A DNA stretch of 64,000 bases from Rhizobium sullae (GTDB lineage: Bacteria; Pseudomonadota; Alphaproteobacteria; Rhizobiales; Rhizobiaceae). A program made the translations under genes and the position numbers. The notes beneath the pieces were generated by a model. The model saw only the letters and a program-made list of their open reading frames with translations. It made no database searches and was not told the DNA's origin. Where the stretch lies: positions 868,001 through 932,000 of the forward strand of contig NZ_CP104144.1 of assembly GCF_025200715.1 (NCBI RefSeq). Direction: 5' to 3'. Below, in pieces: positions 47,871-56,102 of this stretch (positions are counted from its first letter, which is position 1; each line of letters opens with the position of its first letter).

Positions 47871-48311
47871 CCTGCGGACGCGTTGGAGGATCGAGACGTA
47901 ATTACGCATGGAACTCAATGCATTAGCCGCTCGGCAGGATCTGCACGCCGAGATAGCCATGCGCGATCGAACCGTCCTTCTGAAGCTTTGCGACGATCGC
48001 CCTGGCTTCGTCGGACGGGATGGCAAAACCGACGCCCACGCTGCCGCCATTCGGCGAGCTCTTCTATTGATAAGCGTGATTCCGCTCCATGAACACACCC
48101 GACGGCCGAGGCGGCGGGGTCATGGCATATAAAGGGGCCTCCCTAGTCGGCGGACTAGGAAAGCCCTTAACCTGTCACGCGGCATACCGAACAGTGCGCT
48201 TCAGGTCACGCGGAACATGCATCATATTTTCCGGAGAGGAAATCGGACTGAAGCCTGAGGAGCGGCCAGACTTTGGTCCTAGTCAATCATCGAATTCCCA
48301 GCAAAAGTGAG
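47871..48311. other. Intergenic region with protease relic and hairpin
   Basis: About 440 bases between the toxin and a converging oxidoreductase. Besides the DegP fragment (47923-48063) and a perfect 7-base-pair hairpin (CCTAGTC/GACTAGG, 48142-48159, loop GGCG) nothing is recognised. Confidence 0.5.
47923..48063 (-). pseudogene. Fragment of a DegP/HtrA-type serine protease
   Basis: Minus-strand frame of 46 codons: SSPNGGSVGVGFAIPSDEAR continues to IVAKLQKDGSIAHGYLGVQI and ends at a TAA. This matches the end of the protease domain and beginning of the PDZ domain of Deg-type proteases. The catalytic part and the PDZ remainder are missing, and no start exists. Confidence 0.72.
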
Positions 48312-49727
48312 CTACCTGAACATGTTAAGTTTTCTTACAAGTTCGGCAGCAACGAAGACTGCATGGTCCGTCACCTGCGGTAGACCCATCAGTTCACCGA
48401 ACGTGCCGCGCGCAAGCGGACCCGAAATCAATAGGGATGGGTTCGATAGACCGTCCTTCCCGACTGCTTCCGAACTCTCATTGCAGGCGATGCCAAGGCC
48501 GGTCGGATCGAGCTGAAGATAACCGCTCTGATTGAGCGCATGCAGCCATTGCTGGCTCTCGAGAATGCCGCCATGACTGGGACCTGTGGTCACGGCCACG
48601 GCGTCGAAGCGTTTTTCGACACGCTCGCCGTTTCGCCGACGAAGCAACACATCGATCGCGTCGCCGTCGACTTTGACGCCTGCAACGGACGCGGCAAGAA
48701 CCTCAAGCCGTCCTTCGGCAATGGCGCTTTCAAGAACGGCCTCGACCTGCGGCGCAACGCGGAAGCGATGGACATCCCAGTAAGGCCGCAAGTGGCGGAC
48801 GATGCGGCACCGTTCGGCGACCGGCAGATTGCGCCAGATCTCATTGCCGTTGCTGCGCACCTGATCGATAACCGCGTGCCAGCTTTCGCCGATTTCGGCT
48901 GCCTGAGCGATCGCCTTGCGAACGTTCCGGAGGAGTGCCGCAGCACTTGCAGCCGGCGCGGAAAGGAAATCGCCGAACGGTTCCTGCGGGCAGGGCGGGT
49001 GGCCGCGCGAACGAAGGCCGCGGCGGGAAATCGAGGTCATCGGTCCATGATGCCCGCTGCGCGTCAGCGATGCGGCAATATCGGCAGACGTCAGCCCATT
49101 GCCGACGATGAGGACGCGATCGTCCGGGCGAATGATATCGAGTGCGCCGGGTCGTGTCGAATCGGCAACAAAACGCGGATGACCGTCCAATGCGGCAGAA
49201 AGGCTGCGTGGTGCTGAGGGCGCGGGATGGCTTGTCGCGATCACAAGAAAATCGGCCTGGGTGTCCTCGTCATTGCTATCCGTTATCAACCAGCCGTCCG
49301 AACCGGACGAAACGTTTGTTACGATCGCCTTTCTGTGCTCCACCGCACCGCTTAAGACGACGGGGCGCAGCCGCGCGGCGACATATGCGCCGAAGAGGCG
49401 GCGCTGCGGGAAGAGATTGCCATTCAGCCATAACGCTTCCCGGTCGTCGGCAACGGCGTCATTTTCCACCACCCAATCGAGAAAATCTTCCGGCAGATCG
49501 GGCAGCAGGCTCATGCGCGCAGCAGGGACGTTGATGCGGTGGGCCGGATCTTCCGTATCATAGGCAAGTCCGCGGCCGATTTCCCGGCGTGGTTCGAATA
49601 CGATGATCCGCGGCAACTTGTCCGGCATGGCTTTTACCAGGTGATAGGCGACACCCGCACCGGAAAAGCCGCCGCCGACAATGGCAACGGCCGGTCTTTT
49701 GACGCTATCCGCTTCGTTTTTCGTCAC
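48312..49727 (-). CDS. FAD/NAD(P)-binding protein (NAD_binding_9 type)
   Basis: A flavoprotein of about 471 residues. AVAIVGGGFSGAGVAYHLV is the N-terminal FAD motif, GRGLAYDTEDPAHRINVPA is the family's signature stretch, and VLIVGNGLTSADIAASLTRS is a second dinucleotide-binding motif. The chosen start is GTG 49727 with GGA 9 bases upstream; the frame extends to 49895 without a better site. Substrate unknown. It is the first of three separately spaced FAD enzymes, all on the minus strand. Confidence 0.8.
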   Translation of the reverse strand: MTKNEADSVKRPAVAIVGGGFSGAGVAYHLVKAMPDKLPRIIVFEPRREIGRGLAYDTEDPAHRINVPAARMSLLPDLPEDFLDWVVENDAVADDREALWLNGNLFPQRRLFGAYVAARLRPVVLSGAVEHRKAIVTNVSSGSDGWLITDSNDEDTQADFLVIATSHPAPSAPRSLSAALDGHPRFVADSTRPGALDIIRPDDRVLIVGNGLTSADIAASLTRSGHHGPMTSISRRGLRSRGHPPCPQEPFGDFLSAPAASAAALLRNVRKAIAQAAEIGESWHAVIDQVRSNGNEIWRNLPVAERCRIVRHLRPYWDVHRFRVAPQVEAVLESAIAEGRLEVLAASVAGVKVDGDAIDVLLRRRNGERVEKRFDAVAVTTGPSHGGILESQQWLHALNQSGYLQLDPTGLGIACNESSEAVGKDGLSNPSLLISGPLARGTFGELMGLPQVTDHAVFVAAELVRKLNMFR

Positions 49728-49961
49728 TGCTGCTGATCCAACTGGGTTCGAGATTTGGGAGGAGCTTGACGCATCTTTGTGGCTCGGCCTAGCCAATATT
49801 TTGGCGCCGTCGCAGTAAATTAATCTATAAGATTTATGGAGATCAATCGGAACCTTAAGCTGCCCACCGAGGCTAGTTGAAACTCCTCTCGGCAATCGGC
49901 AAAGTCGAAGTTCGCAAATGAAACCCCTTTAGGCTTCGGAGGTATGCACCAGAAGGGAAAC

Positions 49962-51584
49962 CTAGGGTGCCGGCTGGATGATGTGCTGCGCGAGGCGAAT
50001 TGCAAGGGCGATTGCTGTCAATGTTGGGTTGGCCTGGCTCGACGTCGGAAAGACAGAAGAACTCGCAATATATGCGTTAGCAAGATCGAAGATCTTCAAG
50101 TTCGCGTCGACGACGGCGTCGTTGCGGTTCGTTCCCATGCGCGTCAGCCCGATCTGATGCGTGCCGTGGCGGATGCGCGTAGCGATGGCACTTGCAAGCG
50201 TATCATCACTACGATTCAGATCGAGTTGACCCAGGTCATTTTTTTCGAGCCAGTCATTCAGGACTCGATGGGTGCGAACGAGTGAACGGATATTCTCGTC
50301 AGGCACGCGCATGTCGATCGTCAGCCGCGGCACGAAGAAAGCATCGACACTGTCAGACAAACGCACGTGGCTTTGCCTGTCTGGGAAATGTTCGGCATGG
50401 AAAGCGAGCCTGTACGTCCGACGGCTGTTATTGATGAAGAAGCCAGGCTTCCTGGCGCTTCGCCCGTAGCGATTGCGCAGATAGCCTGGTAGCTGCCTGA
50501 CAATCTCGGTCGGGTTAGCGGCGAGGTTCTTGAGATGGCCGGCGATTGCATCAAGACGGCTTGCATGATGCCGGCGGATGACTTCAGGCGTGAGGAACCG
50601 TCCGAGTGGACGAAAGCTCAAGGCAAGGTAAGCGGCGGACAAAAAGGCACTTTCATGCTGCGGATCTGAAAGGGTCGGCACGTCGGGCCAGAACGCCACA
50701 TTCGGTAAATGATGCTGGTTGATGAGCGTATCGCTGGGCACGATCCGTCTGCGCACGTATGCGCCTGCTTCGTCCCGGTGGAAGTCGAAAAGTGCCTCGG
50801 CCGGTCTGTTCGAAAATCTGAGCGCAGCAATATGCCCGAAAAGATGGCCCATGTAGTAACGGCCGAGCGCTCCATGAGGCCCCCCAAACATCAGCGGGTG
50901 ACGCCGCTGGATGTTGAGCAGAAGTCTCGCCGCTTCCAGCCCACCTGAGGCAACAACCACGAGTTTGCATGAAATGCGATAGGCAAGACCGTTTTTGTGA
51001 CGGGCCACGACATGGCTGACGCTGCTGTTTTCCGTCAGGACCAGATCCACGACAGTGGTGTTCAGGAGGATTGTCAGTCCCCTATCCTCGCTGAATTGCT
51101 GAAGGCTCGCGCGAAACAGTTTCGGATCACGACTGTAACGTTCGAGGTGCGTTAGTTCGAAACGGGCGTCTACCGACGCAAGTGGCGCTTTATCGACGAA
51201 CCCCTGGCCGCAGTTGGCGTATTCAACGGCACGGTCGTAGAACGGTCGTATCTCGTCATAGGAAATGGGCCACCGCCCATCGGGAAATCGATTTTCAAAG
51301 TCGATCGGATCAAAGGGAAGGCATCGCCCGGTCCAAAGGTTGCTTGTTCCGCCGAATTGGCGCGAGACGCAGATGCGGACGTCGTCGTGGGTGGCGGGCT
51401 CCAGGATTAAAGCGCCGGCGAGTTCATTCGAAGCCGCAGATTGGTCTAACCCACCCGACTCAACAACGAGCACGCGCTTGTCGGCCTGCCGAAGCTCTTT
51501 GGCAAGGGTGAGGCCGACGGGTCCGGATCCGACGATGAGGACATCGATGTCACCTGGCATGTCATCAATACGCCCTGAAATCAT
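49962..51584 (-). CDS. GMC-family oxidoreductase
   Basis: A 540-residue flavoenzyme of the glucose-methanol-choline family. DVLIVGSGPVGLTLAKELR is the FAD motif, QFGGTSNLWTGRCLPFD the family N-terminal signature, and HQIGLTRMGTNR plus SSSVFPTSSQANPTLT the C-terminal catalytic block with its histidine. It probably oxidises an alcohol or sugar. The start is uncertain; ATG 51584 is used, and one eight codons later is possible. A 500-base AT-rich region lies upstream. Confidence 0.85.
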   Translation of the reverse strand: MISGRIDDMPGDIDVLIVGSGPVGLTLAKELRQADKRVLVVESGGLDQSAASNELAGALILEPATHDDVRICVSRQFGGTSNLWTGRCLPFDPIDFENRFPDGRWPISYDEIRPFYDRAVEYANCGQGFVDKAPLASVDARFELTHLERYSRDPKLFRASLQQFSEDRGLTILLNTTVVDLVLTENSSVSHVVARHKNGLAYRISCKLVVVASGGLEAARLLLNIQRRHPLMFGGPHGALGRYYMGHLFGHIAALRFSNRPAEALFDFHRDEAGAYVRRRIVPSDTLINQHHLPNVAFWPDVPTLSDPQHESAFLSAAYLALSFRPLGRFLTPEVIRRHHASRLDAIAGHLKNLAANPTEIVRQLPGYLRNRYGRSARKPGFFINNSRRTYRLAFHAEHFPDRQSHVRLSDSVDAFFVPRLTIDMRVPDENIRSLVRTHRVLNDWLEKNDLGQLDLNRSDDTLASAIATRIRHGTHQIGLTRMGTNRNDAVVDANLKIFDLANAYIASSSVFPTSSQANPTLTAIALAIRLAQHIIQPAP

Positions 51585-52084
51585 TGCGGCCCCGTCACAA
51601 TGTTAGCTATGGTGCGATATGTTGGAATGCATTTAATGCAAAAGAGCATGCTGGTGTGGAGTCACGAAGATTTCGGATTAAAAATCCCAATGACTCTCAC
51701 GAAAGATACAGTAGCTTGGTTTTGAATTTCGTGCGGTATTTATTTACTATCATAAGTTTGAAATAGTGTTCAATCACGTTATGTATATGTAAAAATGCAT
51801 CATATGAGTATGTTTAAAATGGGAATTTAATCAATATTGTCTACGATCATTTCGTGTAAATATAGTTACATTACTAGTATTATGTTAATAATACTTGCGA
51901 CGGTGTACTCGGAAATTTTCGATGTGACGCCTCGGAAGGATCGGAATTCCGATAGTGATCATTTCCGGCATTTATCGCCAAGGCACCTACAGTGGGTCTT
52001 CGGGTGGAAGAGATACCGCTCCCTCCGCGGGTTAAACACGGCCGCGTGTAAACTTCTTTCAGGCAGATAGCGCACGAGAACCGC
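51585..52084. other. AT-rich intergenic region
   Basis: About 500 bases without a credible gene. The part from about 51690 to 51910 is strikingly AT-rich compared with its surroundings and rich in TA steps. It probably contains the GMC promoter and may be bound by an H-NS-like or Ros/MucR-type protein. Confidence 0.6.
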
Positions 52085-53230
52085 TTATCGGTCAGAGGGG
52101 TGGGCTTCTTTGTCGCTTGCAACTCCAAGCGCGACCGCAACCATATCCGCGATCGCAAGCGATCCGGTCAGGCCGGGGCTTTCGATCCCGAACAGGTTGA
52201 CCAAGCCTTTGACACCATGCAGGCGCGGCACGTCAATGCGGAAGTCCGGCATTGGCATGGTTGCGTTGTGAAGCTTCGGCCTTATCCCGGCATAATCCGG
52301 CTGCAGGGCGCCGTCGCGCAAACCTGGCCAATAGCGGCGGATCGCACCGTAAAACTGTTCCGCGCGGGAGGCAGAAACATCGAGCGAATGGTTCTCATCG
52401 ACCCATTCGACATCGGGTCCGAAACGGCAGCGCCCGTTGAGGTCGACCGTTGCGTGGACCCCAAGGCCGGCATGGTCGGGCATTGGGTAGACGAGGTGCG
52501 AAAAGGGCTGACGCCCGGAAAGCGAAAAGTAGTTGCCCTTGGCGTACCATTGTGACGGCACCATCTTGCGGGAAAGCCCTGTCGTCCTCGCTGCAAGGCC
52601 GGGGGCGCCGTGGCCGGCGGCATTGACCACGAAGCTCGCCTCAATTTCGGTCGGCTCGGCTCCGCCCGTAGTCAGGCCGATCTTCGCACCACCGCACCTG
52701 ATCGCCGCAGCCGGCGTGTTGAAGGCGAGCATGCCGCCGGCGGTTTCAAAATCGTCGCGTAGCGCCTGCATGTAACCGTGACTGTCGATGATGCCCGTCG
52801 ATGGCGAAAACAGCGCGCCAGCGCAATGCAGCTCCGGTTCAAGGTTGGCGACGTCGCTCGGTGAGAGTGGAACGAGATCCAAAACGCCATTGCGTTTGGC
52901 CGCAGCGGCGATCGCTTCAAGCTTGGGCAATTCCTCGGGGCTTGCTGCAAGCAGAATCTTGCCTACGCGTCGCGCTTCCACGCCGCGACGGGCACAGTAG
53001 TCGTAAAGCGCCGCCCGGCCCTCGACGCAGACCGTCGCCTTAAGCGAACCCTGCGGGTAATAAAGACCAGCGTGGATAACTTCGGAGTTCCTGGACGAGG
53101 TTTCTGTGCCGATTGCGTTCGAGCGCTCGAGAATAATGGTTTCGAGGCCGCAAAGCGCGAGCTTGCGGGCAACCGCCAGGCCAATGACACCTGCGCCTAC
53201 GACAATGGCGTCGACAAAAAATCTGCTCAT
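52085..53230 (-). CDS. FAD-dependent oxidoreductase, LhgO/DAO-like
   Basis: A 381-residue flavoenzyme of the DAO superfamily closely resembling L-2-hydroxyglutarate dehydrogenase (LhgO). AIVVGAGVIGLAVARKLA is the FAD motif, SSRNSEVIHAGLYYPQGSLK is the characteristic LhgO block with His near the flavin, and FGIESPGLTGSLAIADMVA closes the FAD site. It would oxidise a 2-hydroxyacid. Isolated gene. Confidence 0.85.
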   Translation of the reverse strand: MSRFFVDAIVVGAGVIGLAVARKLALCGLETIILERSNAIGTETSSRNSEVIHAGLYYPQGSLKATVCVEGRAALYDYCARRGVEARRVGKILLAASPEELPKLEAIAAAAKRNGVLDLVPLSPSDVANLEPELHCAGALFSPSTGIIDSHGYMQALRDDFETAGGMLAFNTPAAAIRCGGAKIGLTTGGAEPTEIEASFVVNAAGHGAPGLAARTTGLSRKMVPSQWYAKGNYFSLSGRQPFSHLVYPMPDHAGLGVHATVDLNGRCRFGPDVEWVDENHSLDVSASRAEQFYGAIRRYWPGLRDGALQPDYAGIRPKLHNATMPMPDFRIDVPRLHGVKGLVNLFGIESPGLTGSLAIADMVAVALGVASDKEAHPSDR

Positions 53231-53444
53231 CCGGCTTTCATCTCACGCCAACCGTGTACGCTGGGCCTTGTCCGCCGCCACGCATGAACCATCCTCCTTC
53301 ATCTTACCGGTGAGCAACGGAGTCAATTGTGCAGCGTGCAAAGCGCAGCAGATTTTCGTCACGGTAAAGCGGATAACACATCACCCTCGACCGATCTGGA
53401 CAATCACACACCTTGAGCTGCTCGGAGACAATGAGGGTCCCGCA

Positions 53445-53678
53445 TCAAGATCGGGGGCCGACTGCTTTGCCCGGAATATCAAGGGCGCGAGCAGGCCTGG
53501 ACATGTCCTCGTGCCAGACCAGAAACAGGACACCGAGAAAATAGCCCATCTGGATCAGGACAGCGCATAAGAGGCTATCGGTAAACGCGCTGAGGACGGA
53601 GTCTTGCGTCCATAACATTGCGCAAAAGAAGGCGACGAGCACGGCGGCCATCGAAATAAACACCTTGGGTGCGTACAT
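53445..53678 (-). CDS. SyrA/ExoX-type exopolysaccharide production repressor
   Basis: A 77-residue inner-membrane protein with two helices (about 5-25 and 32-52). MYAPKVFISM at the start and CAVLIQMGYFLGVLFLVWHE match the rhizobial SyrA/ExoX/PsiA family of small proteins that lower exopolysaccharide output, in ExoX's case by acting on ExoY. GGGGGAG lies directly before ATG 53678. It diverges from an ExoY-like gene, which fits a regulatory pair. Confidence 0.85.
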   Translation of the reverse strand: MYAPKVFISMAAVLVAFFCAMLWTQDSVLSAFTDSLLCAVLIQMGYFLGVLFLVWHEDMSRPARALDIPGKAVGPRS

Positions 53679-53823
53679 GAACTCCCCCATCCCGCCTCAC
53701 GATGCGCATTTTGGAGCCTGGCCGTCTTCTATCGTCGCGCAATACTGCGCTCGGTCGGAGATAACTCGGTTCCTCGATGCAGTGTTGTCATGCTTAATGC
53801 GTCCCTTGGAGCTTCAACAGACA

Positions 53824-53900
53824 AGATGTCAAAAAGATGTCGTCGTTAAAAAGTCGTTAAACGCGATCTTTCGTGGTGTCTTATGTCGAAAATGTCGAAA
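53824..53900. repeat. Phased tandem direct repeats
   Basis: Three pairs: AGATGTC at 53824 and 53835 (period 11), GTCGTTAAA at 53842 and 53853 (period 11), and ATGTCGAAA at 53883 and 53892 (period 9, adjacent). Shared TGTC/GTCG cores and near-helical spacing suggest a protein-binding array. Confidence 0.6.
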
Positions 53901-54015
53901 ACTTGTCAGTAATCCGAAAGAATAAAGTTTACAAATGATAGGCTAATGAATCTTCGCGAAGAGTAGAAGTCTATGCGCGCGATAAAATGTGACCGTGCAA
54001 ATCGAGGTTGACGCA

Positions 54016-54034
54016 ACGCTACGTACGGTAGCGT
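54016..54034. promoter_or_regulatory. Palindrome upstream of the ExoY paralogue
   Basis: ACGCTACGTACGGTAGCGT has perfect 7-base arms around 5 bases. It lies 80-100 bases before the sugar-transferase start and could bind a dimeric regulator. Confidence 0.45.
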
Positions 54035-54113
54035 ACGCATCCCCGGACGTAGTTCATCATTTCGGGGGTATACATCAGATTGTTCTTGAAAAATACTAAT
54101 CAGTGCGATTTAA

Positions 54114-54815
54114 ATGGCCAGTACTGTGGGGACCTCAGAAATGAAGTACGATGCCGAATTTGCCGATGCTTCGCATAATCACAGGGATCGACACGTCCCG
54201 CAGCCTGCGGGCGGTGCACAGAAACGGATTTTTGACGCCGTTCTGGCGTGTGTTGCTATCCTTTGCCTTTTGCCACTGATGATTGCAATCGCTTTGCTTG
54301 TTCGCTTGACCGATGGCGGTCCAATGCTTTCCGCGGAAAAACGGCGATCAGTCGGGGGAGAGGGTTTTGAATGCTACAGCTTTCGGAAATTGCCGGTCGA
54401 CTGGCGCCTCCGGCTTGGCCAGCATCTGTCGCGCCATCCAGACGAGCTTGCAAGCTGGATTATGACGGCAACGTTGAAGGACGATGTTTTGCTGACGCCG
54501 GTTGGCCGGATTCTTGATCGAACGGGGCTTGATGATCTGCCGCAACTTCTCAATGTGCTTCTCGGTGACATGAGCTTTGTTGGTCCGCCATCGCTGCCCG
54601 TTGATCGCAGCGACGTCAAAAGGGGCAACGTGTCGGCACAGTTTTGCAGACCGGGGATGATCAGCGATTGCCGCACCAGTGCTGACGGCACCAGGAACTG
54701 GGAAGCGGCGGCTGCTTCCTATGCGGCCCAGTGGAGTTTTGTGGGTGATCTGAAGATTCTGGTTCGCGCGATTAGCGGTCTGTTCCAGGCCGAAAGATTT
54801 CAGCTCAATCATTGA
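54114..54815 (+). CDS. Divergent ExoY-like sugar transferase, possibly inactive
   Basis: A 233-residue member of the bacterial sugar-transferase family (polyprenyl-phosphate glycosyl-1-phosphate transferases). It has the membrane helix at about 41-64 and the core LDDLPQLLNVLLGDMSFVGP. Several otherwise constant residues differ: the Asp-Glu catalytic dyad is Asp140-Asp141, GPRP is GPPS, and KFRTM is SFRKL. The intact paralogue lies at 62625-63311. It may be inactive, altered, or regulatory. Start could also be ATG 54141. Confidence 0.82.
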   Translation: MASTVGTSEMKYDAEFADASHNHRDRHVPQPAGGAQKRIFDAVLACVAILCLLPLMIAIALLVRLTDGGPMLSAEKRRSVGGEGFECYSFRKLPVDWRLRLGQHLSRHPDELASWIMTATLKDDVLLTPVGRILDRTGLDDLPQLLNVLLGDMSFVGPPSLPVDRSDVKRGNVSAQFCRPGMISDCRTSADGTRNWEAAAASYAAQWSFVGDLKILVRAISGLFQAERFQLNH

Positions 54816-54900
54816 GGAGATCATTGAGGAGATCGCTCATGGCGGCACGGTTCAGCACCGTGCTTGCGCGTAAGCGAGTTACCTGCTTTGTGTTGAGCCC

Positions 54901-55734
54901 TCACTGGCGAATGACGAGCTGTACGCGCGTAGTATTGGTCTGGCTATCACGCTGAAGCGAAAGCCGCGCGCCAAGACCATTGACGGCGAGCCTCAGGATG
55001 GCCGCGTCACGGCCGCTCATGAATGGCGACAGCAGTGCGGCGCTTCTCTGGATGAAAGTCACCGAGGTGTCTGCTGCCCCGTCTGCGATCTCGACACTGA
55101 CGGCCTCGGACTCTTTTGCGCTCGCTGCCATGGTCGACAGCGCGATGATCAGGATCAGCAGTCGCTCTCGATGGCCTTCAATGCCGTCGAAACTACGCAA
55201 TGAAGATACCCGCAGATCAAAAAGGATGGTCAGCGCGTCAAGGGCTCGATGTAAGACAAGCCCGGGCAGCGCGTCATATTGCGGTACATTGCTTGCGATC
55301 TCGGTGAACGTTTTGAGCAACTGGCCGATCAGGAAGCTTGCGGCGGTCAGCCTTTCCACGATAAGCGCGTCGCTGCGTCGCGCAGAACGCCTTGCGATCC
55401 CGACCGCACCATTTGCCAAGCCCTCTGCCGGAGAAATTGCGGATGTCTGATAAAGCCCGAGTTCGCTGGATCTGACTTCGAGCACAGCCCCGGCAAAATC
55501 GCGGAAGTAATTGTCGGCGGTCGCCCCGGTTTTTTCCTCAAAGTCTTCAATGATTTCGCACCTTGCCGGTGCGCCCGGTGTGCAAATGATAAGGACGAAG
55601 CGAGTCTTATGGTGAAAGTACAAAAACGACAGATCAGCGCTCTCGCAGACCAAAATCCTGTCGAGAATGCGAACCGATGCTGCCTGAACGGCGGGAAATA
55701 TTGCATCATTGAGTAACATCACTAATAACACCAT
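54901..55734 (-). CDS. Hypothetical protein, degenerate histidine-kinase-like
   Basis: A 277-residue protein I cannot assign. The N-terminus is hydrophobic. A helical region around 130-190 with a histidine in LVLHRALDALTILFD is followed by an alternating segment ending RDAAILRLAVNGLGARLSLQ and TTRVQLVIRQ, which resembles the end of a GHKL ATPase domain. Clear N- and G-boxes are missing. It converges with the ExoY paralogue, stopping 85 bases from it. The start is uncertain (no ribosome-binding site; frame extends to 55755 with TTG). Confidence 0.5.
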   Translation of the reverse strand: MVLLVMLLNDAIFPAVQAASVRILDRILVCESADLSFLYFHHKTRFVLIICTPGAPARCEIIEDFEEKTGATADNYFRDFAGAVLEVRSSELGLYQTSAISPAEGLANGAVGIARRSARRSDALIVERLTAASFLIGQLLKTFTEIASNVPQYDALPGLVLHRALDALTILFDLRVSSLRSFDGIEGHRERLLILIIALSTMAASAKESEAVSVEIADGAADTSVTFIQRSAALLSPFMSGRDAAILRLAVNGLGARLSLQRDSQTNTTRVQLVIRQ

Positions 55735-55931
55735 TGGTGGCGCCAACAGTATCAAGATATATCCAACTAAAATCCAGATAAAAACTTCGATTGTAGGCTC
55801 TGGATGTTACGCTCTTTGGATAATGAGACATAAATGCCTCAAGATTAATCTCGCAGTTGATCTGCCGATCTCTATCCCGCGATTGAAAGCGAGTCGGGAG
55901 CAGCCTTTGGCCCCGATCCTGCCTGTTTGTA

Positions 55932-56021
55932 CTAGAGAAGCAGACAGATGACCGCGAGCAGGATAAGAAGCCAGAGGACCATCGACACGCCGGTGGCGTT
56001 CAGCAATGTTGCTTTCTTCAT
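55932..56021 (-). CDS. Micro-membrane protein of 29 residues
   Basis: A tiny frame starting MKKATLLNATGVSMVLWLLI with a hydrophobic tail, a single-helix membrane protein. GGGAGAG lies 4 bases before the ATG. It is 81 bases downstream of the flippase gene on the same strand. No homologue is recalled, so its status is tentative. Confidence 0.4.
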   Translation of the reverse strand: MKKATLLNATGVSMVLWLLILLAVICLLL

Positions 56022-56102
56022 GCCGCTCTCCCGCTTTCGAATGAGAAGAAGGATAGGCGGTGAAGCTTGCGTCGGGTTATCGCCTGTCTGCGACGAGACG
56101 TG

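Larger units (their letters stand above)
53679..54113. other. AT-rich divergent region with tandem repeats and palindrome
   Basis: About 435 bases between the SyrA-like gene and the ExoY paralogue. It holds phased short direct repeats (53824-53900) and a 19-base palindrome (54016-54034). No gene is supported. Confidence 0.6.

Noticed and set aside
51837..52070. 77-codon plus-strand frame in the AT-rich region
   Set aside because: No ribosome-binding site, mixed composition and no resemblance to known proteins.
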